Origin: a bacterium HR37
Lineage (GTDB): Bacteria > Desulfobacterota_D > UBA1144 > Nemesobacterales > CSP1-2
Direction of reading: 5' to 3'
Assembly: GCA_002898375.1 (NCBI GenBank)
Contig: BEIN01000003.1
Location: forward strand, 91,449-155,448
DNA length: 64,000 nucleotides
The notes under the pieces are model-generated. The model made no database searches. It was not told the DNA's origin and saw only the letters and a list, made by a program, of their open reading frames with translations. Numbering within the stretch: the first letter of the stretch is position 1; every line of letters begins with the position of its first letter. The position numbers and the translations under genes are program-made. This document shows positions 43,890 through 52,869 of the stretch, piece by piece.

Positions 43890-43961
43890 GTTAACCTCCT
43901 TTAACCCCTTTGATATACAGTATATCTTTAACTACAAACGGTTTCATACAAGCCCGCTAAA

Positions 43962-45452
43962 CTACTCCGGAGGTAGTATAAGTGTTGTGTCAACGGAGCC
44001 AAGCTTCTGACTTAGACCCGTGATGAAGAATATATCCGCTCCAAGAAAATCCCTTCCTGAAACCCCAGGCCTTATAGCAAGATTTTGTACCCCATCAAAG
44101 AAGTCTGAGCTTGGGTTATCAGCTCTTAAACCAGCAGGGAAGGGGGAGATGAATGGAAATGGGTTTACCTCATCTGTGGTTGTATCTATTACGACTATTT
44201 GATCACTGTTAAACAGGGTTACAAACCCAAGGCCGTCATCTCTTATCTTTATATCCGCTGTAAAGTTCAGCTCAGATAGCGGTGTTATTGCAATTGGGTT
44301 TTCAGAACCGTTTACAACTGTGTTGTTTCTAAGGTCTACTTTTAGCAAGGCCCCCGTAATCCCCAAGCCCATATATCCAAACCTTCCATCCGGGGTTGGC
44401 TCTATTCTACCTGGAAGACATACAGATGGATTCTGCTCACTTAGGGGTATTACAATGGAATCAACTACAGTATCATCCTCTGGGTTAATTATATCTATAC
44501 TGGGTATGGATTCTGTATCGCAGTTAAACTCCCCTGTATTGGGGTTAAAAAACACGTTACCACTGTTTACCACATACAGCCTTCCATTTACTGCTGTTAT
44601 CCACCCTGTATTCTCTCCCGTTGTGCTAATTGTTCGTATAACCTGGTTTGTTTCTGTATCGATTACAGTTACAAACCCATTTCCCGAGGGTTCAAAGAAC
44701 TCGTCTAGATTGCTGTTTGTTACATAAAGCTTGCCATTTGCTATCTCTATGCCGGATGGGTCTTCAAAAGCTGATGCTACAAGGACCACATTGCTGCAAG
44801 GGGGAAATTCATCTCCCATACCAAGTCTTACTATAATTGTTTCACACTGTCTTGTCTCCAGGTTTACCATTGCTACACTCTGTCCTATCATGTTAACCAC
44901 GTAGGCATGGGTGTTATCCAAAAAGGCAATGTCAACCGGATCAGAGCCGGGAGGCAGGGCTATGGTACCTATCTGTTGTGGTGGGTTTTGATTAAGATCA
45001 AATATCTGAATGTTATCGGAGAAGCCGTTTAACACATAGGCTCTGTTACCAACTATCTTTATGTTTGTGGGAACACTTCCAAGCTGTGCCAGGTCTCTTG
45101 ATACAGCATCACTTATTATTGAGACCCCGATTGTTTCATCTATACCTTCCTCTTCTATAACCACTCTGAAAATAGAGTCCGTTGATGCGCTAAACTCGAG
45201 TTTAAAACTGCCATCGTCCTCTACTGTTGTGGTTTTGGTTTCACCGGTGCTTGTATTTATCACCGTTACCGTTCTTCCAGGGGTTATTGAACCTCTTGGA
45301 GCACCTACATGGACTTCAGTTGAGTCATCCCTTTCTGCAACAGCAACAATACGTCCTGTGGGTATGAATCCAAATCCTCCATCTCCAGAGTCGCACCCTC
45401 CGGTGATAAATGTCCACATTCCAAATAACAGTAAAATCATAATTAACCTCAT
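43962..45452 (-). CDS. BtuG-like beta-propeller lipoprotein
   Basis: A 496-residue exported protein. Residues 1-20 form a lipoprotein-type signal ending in GGC20. Residues 35-115 look like a small Ig/carboxypeptidase-regulatory-like domain (GRTVTVINTSTGETKTTTVEDDGSFKLEF). Residues 120-496 are YncE/NHL-type propeller repeats such as NIKIVGNRAYVLNGFSDNIQ, IEIANGKLYVTNSNLDEFFE and WITAVNGRLYVVNSGNVFF. It lies between btuB and the binding proteins, under the cobalamin riboswitch. BtuG of Bacteroides is a surface propeller lipoprotein that captures cobalamin for BtuB, and this gene has the matching fold and place. The assignment is by analogy. Confidence 0.75.
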   Translation of the reverse strand: MRLIMILLLFGMWTFITGGCDSGDGGFGFIPTGRIVAVAERDDSTEVHVGAPRGSITPGRTVTVINTSTGETKTTTVEDDGSFKLEFSASTDSIFRVVIEEEGIDETIGVSIISDAVSRDLAQLGSVPTNIKIVGNRAYVLNGFSDNIQIFDLNQNPPQQIGTIALPPGSDPVDIAFLDNTHAYVVNMIGQSVAMVNLETRQCETIIVRLGMGDEFPPCSNVVLVASAFEDPSGIEIANGKLYVTNSNLDEFFEPSGNGFVTVIDTETNQVIRTISTTGENTGWITAVNGRLYVVNSGNVFFNPNTGEFNCDTESIPSIDIINPEDDTVVDSIVIPLSEQNPSVCLPGRIEPTPDGRFGYMGLGITGALLKVDLRNNTVVNGSENPIAITPLSELNFTADIKIRDDGLGFVTLFNSDQIVVIDTTTDEVNPFPFISPFPAGLRADNPSSDFFDGVQNLAIRPGVSGRDFLGADIFFITGLSQKLGSVDTTLILPPE

Positions 45453-45471
45453 TTTGCTTCTCCTCCTTTAT

Positions 45472-47340
45472 TTAGAATTTAAGCCCCGCTGTAAAAAAGA
45501 TTGTTCTTCCTGGAAGGGGAAAATCAAAAGCATCTCTTACCTCCAGGTTGTTAAAGACGTTTTTTGATTCAAGGGTAAAAAAGAGCTTTCTCCACTCAGC
45601 CTTTACCCCCACATCGTGTGTTGTTCTCTCTTTTGTTGTGCTGGAGCCTGGAAAAGCCGTAAGCGGAATCTTATCCACAAAGTGTGTTTCCCAGAAAAGC
45701 GAAAGGTATCTGTGTTTTAGAACTCCTCTAAAATTGAACTTGTTCCTTGGTCTTCCAGGTAGCTGTGCTCCTGTATCTTTTAGTTCTCCATCTAAAAACG
45801 TGTATCCAGCAAATAGCTCAAGGAAGTGAAACGGTTTAAAAATAAGGCTTGCTTCAATCCCCTGCTGGGTTACCTTTCCTACGTTTCTTGGCTCTATCCT
45901 CTGTGCGCTTATAAATACAAAGAGAATCAGGTTATCTATCTTTTGTCTGAAATAGCTGATTTCAAATAGTAGATTTGGATGAGAGAAGACTAACCCAAAA
46001 TCAAAGTCAAAGGACCTTTCCGGTGAAAGCTCTGGATTCCCTCCTATAAATCCCTGCTCGGGAAAGAATAGCTCGTTAAAGTTTGGTGCTCTAAATGATT
46101 TTCCAATGTTTCCCTTAAACGATAGGTTTTTTAAAGGAGAAAATATAATCCCAAGCTTAGGTGAAAACTCGGCCTCTGTTGAGCTTTTATCAGCAAACGT
46201 TTTAAAGAAATCGAATCTGAGTATGGGAAGAAGCAGGATCTTATCTTCTGCAAGGCTTATCTCATCGCTTATGTATGCGCTTGCGGTGAATCTCTCAGGA
46301 TTGTTAAAGTCTAAGTTCCTTAAAATGTCTCCTCTAAGTTCAGCTGCAAGGGTAAGGATCTGGTTAAACGGTGCATACAGTTTTAATCTTGGGTTTGCTC
46401 CAAAGGTAAGGGTTCTACTTAGGGTATCTATCGGGATCCCAAGTGTTGGTTGGGGATCCTTAAATTCAACCTGGTCAAATGTGCTAAATAGAACCAGGTT
46501 AAAATCTAGGTTTCTGCTGAATAGGCCGTTCTTTGAGATTTTAATACTTGTTACATTTCTTAAATCCTTCTGATTTGAGCTGTCTTCTTGAAACTCACCA
46601 AGACCTGGAACTCCCTTATCGTCAAAGAAAAACTCGTTTAGAAAATCAAGTTTCCATCCACTGATTTCGTAATCTATCTTTCCAAGGAAGCTATTTGAGG
46701 AGAACTCGTTATTTATTCTCCTCAAGGTGAGGTTATTTACGGATTTAAATTTAAAATCCCCATCACTTCTTGCGTGTGTGAAGGAGAGGAGATAGCCTAT
46801 CTTCCCTATCTTCTGTGCTCTTGATAAGTTTAGATTCAGGGTGTCAAATGAGCCGTAGGTAAGGTATGCGTTTGTAAAGGGTTTTTCGGTTTTCCTTGTT
46901 ACTATGTTTACCACTCCTCCTATGGCATCGGAGCCTGCAAGGGCTGAGGCTCCTCCTCTTATTATTTCTATCCTTTCAATATAGTCAGGAGGTATTGTGG
47001 AGAGGTCAACCCCTCCAAGGGGAGTGTTTATTCTTATTCCATCAAGTAGTATGACAACCTGATCATTTGATGAACCCCTTATGGAGATGGTTTTTAACTG
47101 ACCAAATCCGCCAAAGTCCCTTATTACAACCCCTGGTGAGAAGGAGAGGAGTTCTGATGTGGAGTTATACTCTCCTCCAAATTTATCGCTCTCAATTACC
47201 GTAGAGAAACTGGAAGGATACTCAAGAGGAGCCTCCAAACGGGTTTCCTCAACAACAACTGGTTCAAGTAGAGGTTCTTCCGTCTCTGCCCGTGGGGAGG
47301 CAGGGAGCAGAAGAAGAAGTGCAAACACAAGCTGTTTCAT
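45472..47340 (-). CDS. btuB: TonB-dependent outer-membrane cobalamin receptor, BtuB-like
   Basis: A 622-residue outer-membrane protein. A signal peptide covers 1-18, with a TonB-box-like PVVVEET near 27. The plug domain covers about 40-150 (FSPGVVIRDFGGFGQLKTISIRGSSNDQVVILLDGIRIN, IERIEIIRGGASALAGSDAIGGVVNIVTRK). The beta-barrel ends in an aromatic-rich terminal strand FFTAGLKF. It is the first gene behind the cobalamin riboswitch and starts the B12 uptake operon. GGGGGT lies upstream of the ATG inside a hairpin of the leader. Confidence 0.92.
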   Translation of the reverse strand: MKQLVFALLLLLPASPRAETEEPLLEPVVVEETRLEAPLEYPSSFSTVIESDKFGGEYNSTSELLSFSPGVVIRDFGGFGQLKTISIRGSSNDQVVILLDGIRINTPLGGVDLSTIPPDYIERIEIIRGGASALAGSDAIGGVVNIVTRKTEKPFTNAYLTYGSFDTLNLNLSRAQKIGKIGYLLSFTHARSDGDFKFKSVNNLTLRRINNEFSSNSFLGKIDYEISGWKLDFLNEFFFDDKGVPGLGEFQEDSSNQKDLRNVTSIKISKNGLFSRNLDFNLVLFSTFDQVEFKDPQPTLGIPIDTLSRTLTFGANPRLKLYAPFNQILTLAAELRGDILRNLDFNNPERFTASAYISDEISLAEDKILLLPILRFDFFKTFADKSSTEAEFSPKLGIIFSPLKNLSFKGNIGKSFRAPNFNELFFPEQGFIGGNPELSPERSFDFDFGLVFSHPNLLFEISYFRQKIDNLILFVFISAQRIEPRNVGKVTQQGIEASLIFKPFHFLELFAGYTFLDGELKDTGAQLPGRPRNKFNFRGVLKHRYLSLFWETHFVDKIPLTAFPGSSTTKERTTHDVGVKAEWRKLFFTLESKNVFNNLEVRDAFDFPLPGRTIFFTAGLKF

Positions 47341-47346
47341 CTAGAC

Positions 47347-47620
47347 CCCCAGTCTTCGAGGAAGACCAGGGTTGGCTTTGGCACTGGTAAGTGGGCCATT
47401 TACTTTCCCTCCCTCGAAGAAAAGTAAATCCAAGTTCCAAGGCAGGTCTTCTGGCTTGTAGCCTCTAGGCTCCCTTGCGCCTTCCCAGAATCCCTTGAGG
47501 GTTCCAGTGGCATCTTGCAAGGGGCTTTATGGACTACTCACAGCAGCGGGGCTGCACCGGACTTTCACCGGATTTCCCTTTTAAACCCTTGCGGGTACCT
47601 TAGAACCTAATTCTAAAAGA
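47347..47620 (-). ncRNA. Cobalamin riboswitch of the B12 uptake operon
   Basis: Minus-strand leader RNA. The conserved B12 box AGCCAGAAGACCTGCC reads on 47441-47456. The upstream aptamer core is clear: AAATCCGGTGAAAGTCCGG followed by TGCAGCCCCGCTGCTGTGA at about 47530-47580, and GGGAAGGCGCAAGGGAG near 47470-47490. Downstream of the box, 47421-47429 can pair with 47398-47406 (AAAGTAAAT stem). Closer to btuB, an 11-pair hairpin with two GU pairs (about 47347-47371) covers the G-rich ribosome binding site. Both suggest translational shut-off when cobalamin binds. A promoter lies at 47632-47661. Confidence 0.95.
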
Positions 47621-47631
47621 ACTAAAAAGCT

Positions 47632-47661
47632 AATATAACTTCAAAATGCAGGTTTAGTCAA
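47632..47661 (-). promoter_or_regulatory. Promoter of the B12 uptake operon
   Basis: On the minus strand TTGACT (47656-47661) and TATATT (47632-47637) are 18 bases apart, placing the transcript start just ahead of the riboswitch aptamer. Confidence 0.7.
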
Positions 47662-47665
47662 GCTT

Positions 47666-48691
47666 TTACATAAAATGGGGTATAACCTCTTTTCCGAAGA
47701 GTTTTATGCATTCGGATATTACTTTATGGGTTGCCTGTGGAAAGACCATCCTGCAGGTTATATATCCTATTCCAAGTTCGTCTCTGTATCTTTGTATCTC
47801 TCTTACACACTCCTCGGGATCTCCTATTACAAAGCGATCCTCAGGCAGGTACTCAAACATAGGGTCGTCAAGACCGGTAAGCTGTCTTCCCCGCACAAAC
47901 ATCTTGACCCCCAGGCTAAAATAGTACCTGTACATGTTAATTATGTACCTTTCTGCCTCTTCTCTAGCCTTTTTTTTGTTTTCCCCTACGTATACTTCCC
48001 TAAGGAGTATGTGCTCTGCTTTGTCTGGATCGTTTCCGGCTTTTTTTGCAGATTCGTTGTAAATTCTTATTGTCTCTTTTATCATGTCTATCGTTCTTCC
48101 CGGACCAATTAAAAGCGGGTAACCAAGCCTTCCCGCTCTTCTTATTGCAGGTTCTTCGAACGCACCAATATATACTGGAGGATGCGGTTTTTGAACAGGC
48201 TTTGGTGTGACATTTACATTTCTGAACCTGTAACGTTTTCCCTCAAAGGAGAATCCCCCCTCAGTCCAAGCTCTTATTACTATCTCGATTCCTTCTTCCA
48301 TTCGGGATGGTCTCTGTTTTATAGGGATTCCAAAACCTTCGAATTCCTCCTTGCGATATCCCAGGACAACCCCAAGATCAAGCCTTCCATTCGATATGTT
48401 GTCAACAAGGGCAGAGTCCTCTGCTACCCTTATCGGGTTGTAGAGGGGAAGTATAATGCCTGCTGTACCTATTCTTATACTCGTTGTTACTGCTGCCATT
48501 GCAGAGGCAAGAATAAGAGGAGATGGACAGTAACCATCTTCAAGAAAGTGGTGTTCTGAAATCCAGGCTGAGTAGAAATTTGACTGCTCTGCAAGCTTGA
48601 CCTGCTCAAGGGTGTTTTTGCAAATCTCTGCATGAGATACTGGATTTTCTGGATGTGTCTGTAGGCTGAAAAGCCCAATTCCAAACTTCAT
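47666..48691 (-). CDS. LLM-class (luciferase-like) flavin or F420-dependent oxidoreductase
   Basis: A 341-residue TIM-barrel protein of the bacterial luciferase-like family. It has WISEHHFLEDGYCPSPLILASAMAAVTTSIRIGTAGIILP near residues 45-85, the LDLGVVLGYRKEEFEGFGI segment and KPHPPVYIGAF near 165. The EHHF box with the conserved non-prolyl cis-peptide region is typical of FMN-type LLM monooxygenases, though F420 use cannot be excluded since CofG and CofH are encoded here. Good AGGAGGAG upstream. It is divergent from the second LLM gene across a 139-base region with a promoter on each side. Confidence 0.82.
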   Translation of the reverse strand: MKFGIGLFSLQTHPENPVSHAEICKNTLEQVKLAEQSNFYSAWISEHHFLEDGYCPSPLILASAMAAVTTSIRIGTAGIILPLYNPIRVAEDSALVDNISNGRLDLGVVLGYRKEEFEGFGIPIKQRPSRMEEGIEIVIRAWTEGGFSFEGKRYRFRNVNVTPKPVQKPHPPVYIGAFEEPAIRRAGRLGYPLLIGPGRTIDMIKETIRIYNESAKKAGNDPDKAEHILLREVYVGENKKKAREEAERYIINMYRYYFSLGVKMFVRGRQLTGLDDPMFEYLPEDRFVIGDPEECVREIQRYRDELGIGYITCRMVFPQATHKVISECIKLFGKEVIPHFM

Positions 48692-48721
48692 CTCCTCTCC
48701 TCCTTTTGATCATGGTGGCTA

Positions 48722-48727
48722 ATTATA
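48722..48727 (-). promoter_or_regulatory. Putative -10 element for the minus-strand LLM gene
   Basis: TATAAT on the minus strand, about 30 bases ahead of the start codon at 48691. No convincing -35 is visible. Confidence 0.35.
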
Positions 48728-48770
48728 ACATCTCTTCTTTTATGAGGCTATTGATTTAAAGACGTACCTA

Positions 48771-48800
48771 TTGCATTTTTTTGTTTGTTTTGTTTATAAT
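48771..48800 (+). promoter_or_regulatory. Putative promoter of the plus-strand LLM and carbonic anhydrase genes
   Basis: TTGCAT (48771-48776) and a perfect TATAAT (48795-48800) are 18 bases apart, 31 bases ahead of the start codon at 48831. The -35 is weak. Confidence 0.5.
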
Positions 48801-48830
48801 GAGATTTGATTTTTCTTGTGAGGTGCAGAG

Positions 48831-49892
48831 ATGGGAAACGAGATAAGGTTTGGGCTTTCGGCTCCGATGCCAGGGGCCAATCTGGAGGAAATACTAAAGT
48901 TCTCGGTTAAGGTAGAGAGGCTTGGTTTTGATAGTATATGGTACCCGGACCATATTGTGTTTGTATCGCCAACAGAGGCTTATGAAGCCTGGACGGTTGC
49001 AACTGCGGCTGCAATGAAAACAAAGAGGATAAGCCTTGGAACTGTTTCTGATCCTCATAGAATGCATCCTGCTGTATTTGCTCAAAGGCTTGCAACAGTG
49101 GATCACCTTTCAAAAGGCAGAACACGTCTTGCCCTTGGAGTCGGGGAGTCTATGAATCTTGATGCCTACGGAATCAAATGGAACAGGCCTCTTGCCAGAC
49201 TAAGGGAAGCTGTAAAGGTTATGAGAAGGCTATGGGAGAGTGAAGAGCCCATAGATTTTGATGCAGAGTTTTTTCATCTTTCCAAAGCGTTTTTACAGAT
49301 AAAGCCTTATAACAGAAAAAGCATCCCCATATACATTGCAACCCATACACCTAAGGGACTGCGCCTTACGGGAGAGATGGGTGATGGATGGCTTCCAATT
49401 GACCTAACACCCAATCTCTATGCGGAGTATCTTGAGGTTATAAGAGAGGGGGCTAGGCTTTCAGGTCGCACACTGGATGAGGGTTTTGACCCTGCGCTTT
49501 GGGTATTTACCTCTGTTGGAAAGAACGTTGATGAGGCTTACAAGTCACTTGAACCTTTTAAGTACGTTATCATAATGCAGGATCAGTTGAAGAAAGCAGG
49601 GTATGATGTGGATATTCCTGAGGAGTACAAGGGGCTTAGCTACTTTAATGTGGTTCCTCAAGACCCAGAAGGGAGAAAGAAATTAAGGGAGCTCGGGAAT
49701 CTCTTCCCTAGAGAGGCAGTTTTGGATTTTACCATAACCGGCTCTAAGAAGGACTGTATAGAGAAGATAGAGAAGTACGTTGATAAGGGGGTTAGACACT
49801 TTGTTCTCTTCTACAGATTTAGCCCTGATCCGGAAAAAACATTAAGAACTTATGCAAAGGAGATTATTCCGTATTTTAAACAAAGACAATAG
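48831..49892 (+). CDS. F420-dependent LLM-family oxidoreductase (Mer-like)
   Basis: A 353-residue TIM-barrel LLM protein. Features include LSAPMPGANLEEILKFSVKVERLGFDSIWYPDHIVF, MKTKRISLGTVSDPHRMHPAVFAQRLATVDHLSKGRTRLALGVGES near residues 60-110 and IPIYIATHTPKGLRLTGEMGDGWLP. The WYPDH segment and the lack of an EHHF box resemble F420-dependent members such as methylene-tetrahydromethanopterin reductase and F420-dependent glucose-6-phosphate dehydrogenase. The substrate is unknown. It is followed 18 bases later by carbonic anhydrase on the same strand. Confidence 0.85.
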   Translation: MGNEIRFGLSAPMPGANLEEILKFSVKVERLGFDSIWYPDHIVFVSPTEAYEAWTVATAAAMKTKRISLGTVSDPHRMHPAVFAQRLATVDHLSKGRTRLALGVGESMNLDAYGIKWNRPLARLREAVKVMRRLWESEEPIDFDAEFFHLSKAFLQIKPYNRKSIPIYIATHTPKGLRLTGEMGDGWLPIDLTPNLYAEYLEVIREGARLSGRTLDEGFDPALWVFTSVGKNVDEAYKSLEPFKYVIIMQDQLKKAGYDVDIPEEYKGLSYFNVVPQDPEGRKKLRELGNLFPREAVLDFTITGSKKDCIEKIEKYVDKGVRHFVLFYRFSPDPEKTLRTYAKEIIPYFKQRQ

Positions 49893-49910
49893 AGAGGAGT
49901 GTGTTTTGCC

Positions 49911-50411
49911 ATGAGTGTTATTGATGATGTCCTTAAAGCCAATGAGGAATACGCTAGGAGTTTTACGCTTGGAACACTACCTGTGCCTCCGGCCCTTAAG
50001 CTTGCAGTAGTTGCCTGTATGGATGCAAGGGTTACAGTTGAGCAGATCCTCGGATTGAAAACAGGAGATGCTCATATTATTCGAAATGCAGGGGGAATAG
50101 TTACAGAAGATGCCATAAGGTCACTTATAATTTCCCACCACCTTCTTGGCACAAGAGAGATTATGATAATAAATCATACCGATTGTGGTATGCTTACCTT
50201 TAAGGATGAGGAACTGCGTGCAAGGTTAAAAAAGACCTCAGGGACCTCATCTGTATCGCCCCCATGTTTTCATTCCTTTAGTAACCTTGAAGAGAACGTA
50301 ATTGAGCAGATTCAAAAGATAAAGTCCCATCCCTGGATCCCCAGGGAGGTTCTGGTAAGAGGGTTCATCTACGATGTAAAAACAGGAAGGCTCACCGAAG
50401 TTTCTCCCTAA
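49911..50411 (+). CDS. Beta-class carbonic anhydrase
   Basis: A 166-residue zinc enzyme interconverting carbon dioxide and bicarbonate. Zinc ligands are C36 (ACMDAR), H89 (INHTDC) and C92; the D38-R40 pair of the active site is present. IIRNAGGIVTEDAIRSL is a family block. It is the short Rv1284-like type. The ATG at 49911 is preferred over a GTG at 49899 that sits on top of the GAGGAG site. It probably shares a transcript with the preceding LLM gene. Confidence 0.9.
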   Translation: MSVIDDVLKANEEYARSFTLGTLPVPPALKLAVVACMDARVTVEQILGLKTGDAHIIRNAGGIVTEDAIRSLIISHHLLGTREIMIINHTDCGMLTFKDEELRARLKKTSGTSSVSPPCFHSFSNLEENVIEQIQKIKSHPWIPREVLVRGFIYDVKTGRLTEVSP

Positions 50412-50420
50412 CTAAGAGTG

Positions 50421-50816
50421 TTAGGCGTACTCTTCTTCAAGCTCTGCAGATTGTTCTTTATATGACTCTTCCTCAAAAGGCAGAGGCAGACGGGGGGCAT
50501 CTATCCAGAGACCCTCTATATCGTAAAACCTCCTTACCGGTTCATAGAACACATGAACCACCACATCCAGTGCATCAATGAGGACCCATCTGCTTTCTGC
50601 ATAGCCTTCTATACCGAGGGGTTTTTCTCCCATTTCTCTTAGCTTTTTCTCGATGTTATCCACTATAGTTCTTACACCTCTGTCTGAGTCTGCACTACAG
50701 ATTATAAAGTAGTCGGTAAGGTCGGTGAGCGCTTTCATCTCTATTAAAACCATATCCCGTGCTTTCTTCTCCCAGGCGGCACGGGCAAGTGCAATTGCTT
50801 TTTCTCTCGACTCTAT
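50421..50816 (-). CDS. rsfS: Ribosomal silencing factor RsfS, probable ATA start
   Basis: RsfS binds protein L14 and blocks subunit joining under poor nutrition. The core DLTDYFIICSADSDRGVRTIVDNIEKKLRE, then WVLIDALDVVVHVFYEPVRRFYDIEGLW, is diagnostic. The first standard start (50753, ATG) drops the family's N-terminal helix. In-frame sequence upstream encodes that helix (ESREKAIALARAAWEKKARDMVLIEMK). It begins with ATA at 50816, which overlaps the nadD stop (ATAG) and lies seven bases behind GGAGG. No ATG, GTG or TTG is available there. From ATA the protein has 131 residues, normal for the family. Confidence 0.88.
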   Translation of the reverse strand: MESREKAIALARAAWEKKARDMVLIEMKALTDLTDYFIICSADSDRGVRTIVDNIEKKLREMGEKPLGIEGYAESRWVLIDALDVVVHVFYEPVRRFYDIEGLWIDAPRLPLPFEEESYKEQSAELEEEYA

Positions 50817-51487
50817 AACGATCCCTCCTCCTTATATAGTTTTTTTGTTATTATGTACTCCTCCACTTCTTTAGGAACTAGGTATTTAATGGACTTATTT
50901 TCTTTAAGCAAGCACCTTATCTTTGTAGAAGATATTTGAATGCCCTCTATTCGTACAAAAGCCAGTATATTTAAGCTCTTGTGAAGATAAATTATAATGT
51001 TACCTTCTTCTTTATGATAGCGAAAATCTTCTCTTAGTGCAAGTGGAAACACCTTAGAAAAATCCTTTGGAAAGCCCGGTCTTGATATAACTGCAAAATT
51101 CGATACCTCAAATAACTTCTTATAGTCTTTCCATGTATCTATTTCAGAGAACAGGTCTGTCCCCACGATAAAGTAGAATTCAAAGTCGGGAAACTCTGCA
51201 GAGAAGTATCTTAGGGTATCAATTGTGTATGAAGGACCTCTTCGCTTTAGTTCAACGTCAGAGATCTCAAAAAAAGGATTATCCTTTATAGCAAGCTCAA
51301 GCATTCTTAGGCGGTCTTCAGAAGGAGCTATGTTTGTTGAGTCCTTATGAGGAGGAATGGAGGCTGGAATAAAATAGACCTTACTGAGGCAAAGTATCTC
51401 CCTTACCTCTTCCGCAGCTCGAAGGTGACCAAGGTGTATTGGATTAAATGTTCCACCCAGTAACCCTATCTTCTCTCTGGTTGCCAT
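50813..51487 (-). CDS. nadD: Nicotinate-nucleotide adenylyltransferase
   Basis: A 224-residue NAD synthesis enzyme adding AMP to nicotinate mononucleotide. It has GLLGGTFNPIHLGHLRAAEE near residues 8-27, with the nucleotidyltransferase H-x-G-H replaced in the usual NadD form (HLGH), FIPASIPPHK near 55, FIVGTDLF near 105, and the ISSTKIR signature near 190. It overlaps rsfS, the usual partner, by four bases with the stop TAG inside the ATAGAG junction. purA ends 87 bases upstream. Confidence 0.93.
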   Translation of the reverse strand: MATREKIGLLGGTFNPIHLGHLRAAEEVREILCLSKVYFIPASIPPHKDSTNIAPSEDRLRMLELAIKDNPFFEISDVELKRRGPSYTIDTLRYFSAEFPDFEFYFIVGTDLFSEIDTWKDYKKLFEVSNFAVISRPGFPKDFSKVFPLALREDFRYHKEEGNIIIYLHKSLNILAFVRIEGIQISSTKIRCLLKENKSIKYLVPKEVEEYIITKKLYKEEGSL

Positions 51488-51574
51488 TGTTTAACCTTAT
51501 ATTATCATAGAAACCTTTTCTTTATAAAATACACGATTTTGCCATCCATTTTTTACGGGTTCATTTATTCTTAA

Positions 51575-52867
51575 TTAAAGCAGGTTATCTTTAAGAAAGA
51601 TAACCTTTTCTCTGGAGGCTCCCAGGGATACAATCCAGATTGGAACCCCTGTGGCTTCCTGTATTCTGTCTATGTAAGCCCTTGCTTGGTATGGAAGGTC
51701 TTTAATATCCTTTACATCTGAAAGGTCTTTTTCCCATCCATCGATTTCCTCATAGACAGGTAAGCAGTTTTTTAGAATCTCTATGTGTGAGGGAAAATCC
51801 TTAATTATCTCTCCTCTGTATTTGTAAGCTGTGCATATCTTTATCTTGTTGAACTTTGACAGGACATCAAGCTTTGTAAGGGCAATAGCTGTAATTCCGT
51901 TTACCCTTGCAGAGTATCTAAGGGATACTGCATCAAACCATCCACACCTTCTTGGTCTGCCTGTTGTTGAACCGTATTCTCCGCCTGATTCCCGTAGCTT
52001 CTCTCCTATCTCTCCTGAAATCTCTGATGGAAAGGGGCCTTCTCCAACCCTTGTTGTATATGCCTTTGCCACACCAAGTACCATATCAATCTTTGTTGGA
52101 CCTACCCCTGTTCCCGTACATGCACCTCCAGAGCCAGCACTTGAGGAAGTTACATAGGGGTAGGTGCCAAAGTCCACATCAAGTAGTGCTCCTTGTGCTC
52201 CCTCAAACAGAATGCTTTTTCTTTTGTCTATTAAATCGTTTAGTAGTTTTGAGGTATCTGTAACAAACCCTTTTATCTGTTCTCCATAACGTATGTATTC
52301 CTCAAATATCTTCTCAAACTCAAGAGGTTCTTTCTGTAGAACCCGTGTAAGATAGAGGTTTCTTTCCTCAAGTACAGCGCGTAGCCGTGCTGAGAAGCTC
52401 TCTGGGTGCAGTAAATCACCTACTTTGATGCCTCGTCTTGCCACCTTGTCCTCATATACAGGACCAATTCCTCTCCCTGTTGTCCCTATTCTGTTACGTC
52501 CCATCTTTTCTTCACGTGCTATGTCTACCTGTTTGTGGTAAGGCATAACAACGTGTGCTCTATCGCTTAGCTTAAGGTTTTCTTCATCCACCTTGTATCC
52601 GGCTGCTCTTAATCTCTCTATCTCCTCTAAAAATATCTGAGGGTCTATTACTACACCGTTACCTATAACCGAGAGTTTCCCCTCTCTTAGTATCCCTGAG
52701 GGAATGTGATGGAGGATTATGGTCTGACCGTTTGTAACTATTGTATGACCTGCATTGCTTCCCCCCTGATATCTCACAACCACATCTACTTTTTCCGCAA
52801 TGAGATCAACTATCCTTCCCTTTCCCTCATCACCCCATTGTGCACCAACTACAACAATGTTTGGCAC
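51575..52867 (-). CDS. purA: Adenylosuccinate synthetase
   Basis: A 430-residue purine enzyme that joins IMP and aspartate using GTP. It has VVVGAQWGDEGKGRIVDLIAEK near residue 5, GGSNAGHTIV near 36, GTTGRGIGPVYEDK near 128, EGAQGALLDVDFGTYPYVTSS near 222, and RPRRCGWFDAV near 303. It follows hisZ by two bases. The hisZ-purA pairing recurs in deltaproteobacteria-like genomes. Confidence 0.96.
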   Translation of the reverse strand: MPNIVVVGAQWGDEGKGRIVDLIAEKVDVVVRYQGGSNAGHTIVTNGQTIILHHIPSGILREGKLSVIGNGVVIDPQIFLEEIERLRAAGYKVDEENLKLSDRAHVVMPYHKQVDIAREEKMGRNRIGTTGRGIGPVYEDKVARRGIKVGDLLHPESFSARLRAVLEERNLYLTRVLQKEPLEFEKIFEEYIRYGEQIKGFVTDTSKLLNDLIDKRKSILFEGAQGALLDVDFGTYPYVTSSSAGSGGACTGTGVGPTKIDMVLGVAKAYTTRVGEGPFPSEISGEIGEKLRESGGEYGSTTGRPRRCGWFDAVSLRYSARVNGITAIALTKLDVLSKFNKIKICTAYKYRGEIIKDFPSHIEILKNCLPVYEEIDGWEKDLSDVKDIKDLPYQARAYIDRIQEATGVPIWIVSLGASREKVIFLKDNLL

Positions 52868-52869
52868 AT

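Noticed and set aside
41270..47340. Iron-siderophore or heme uptake operon
   Set aside because: The clear cobalamin riboswitch with a B12 box upstream of the receptor outweighs the general similarity of these transporter families to iron systems.
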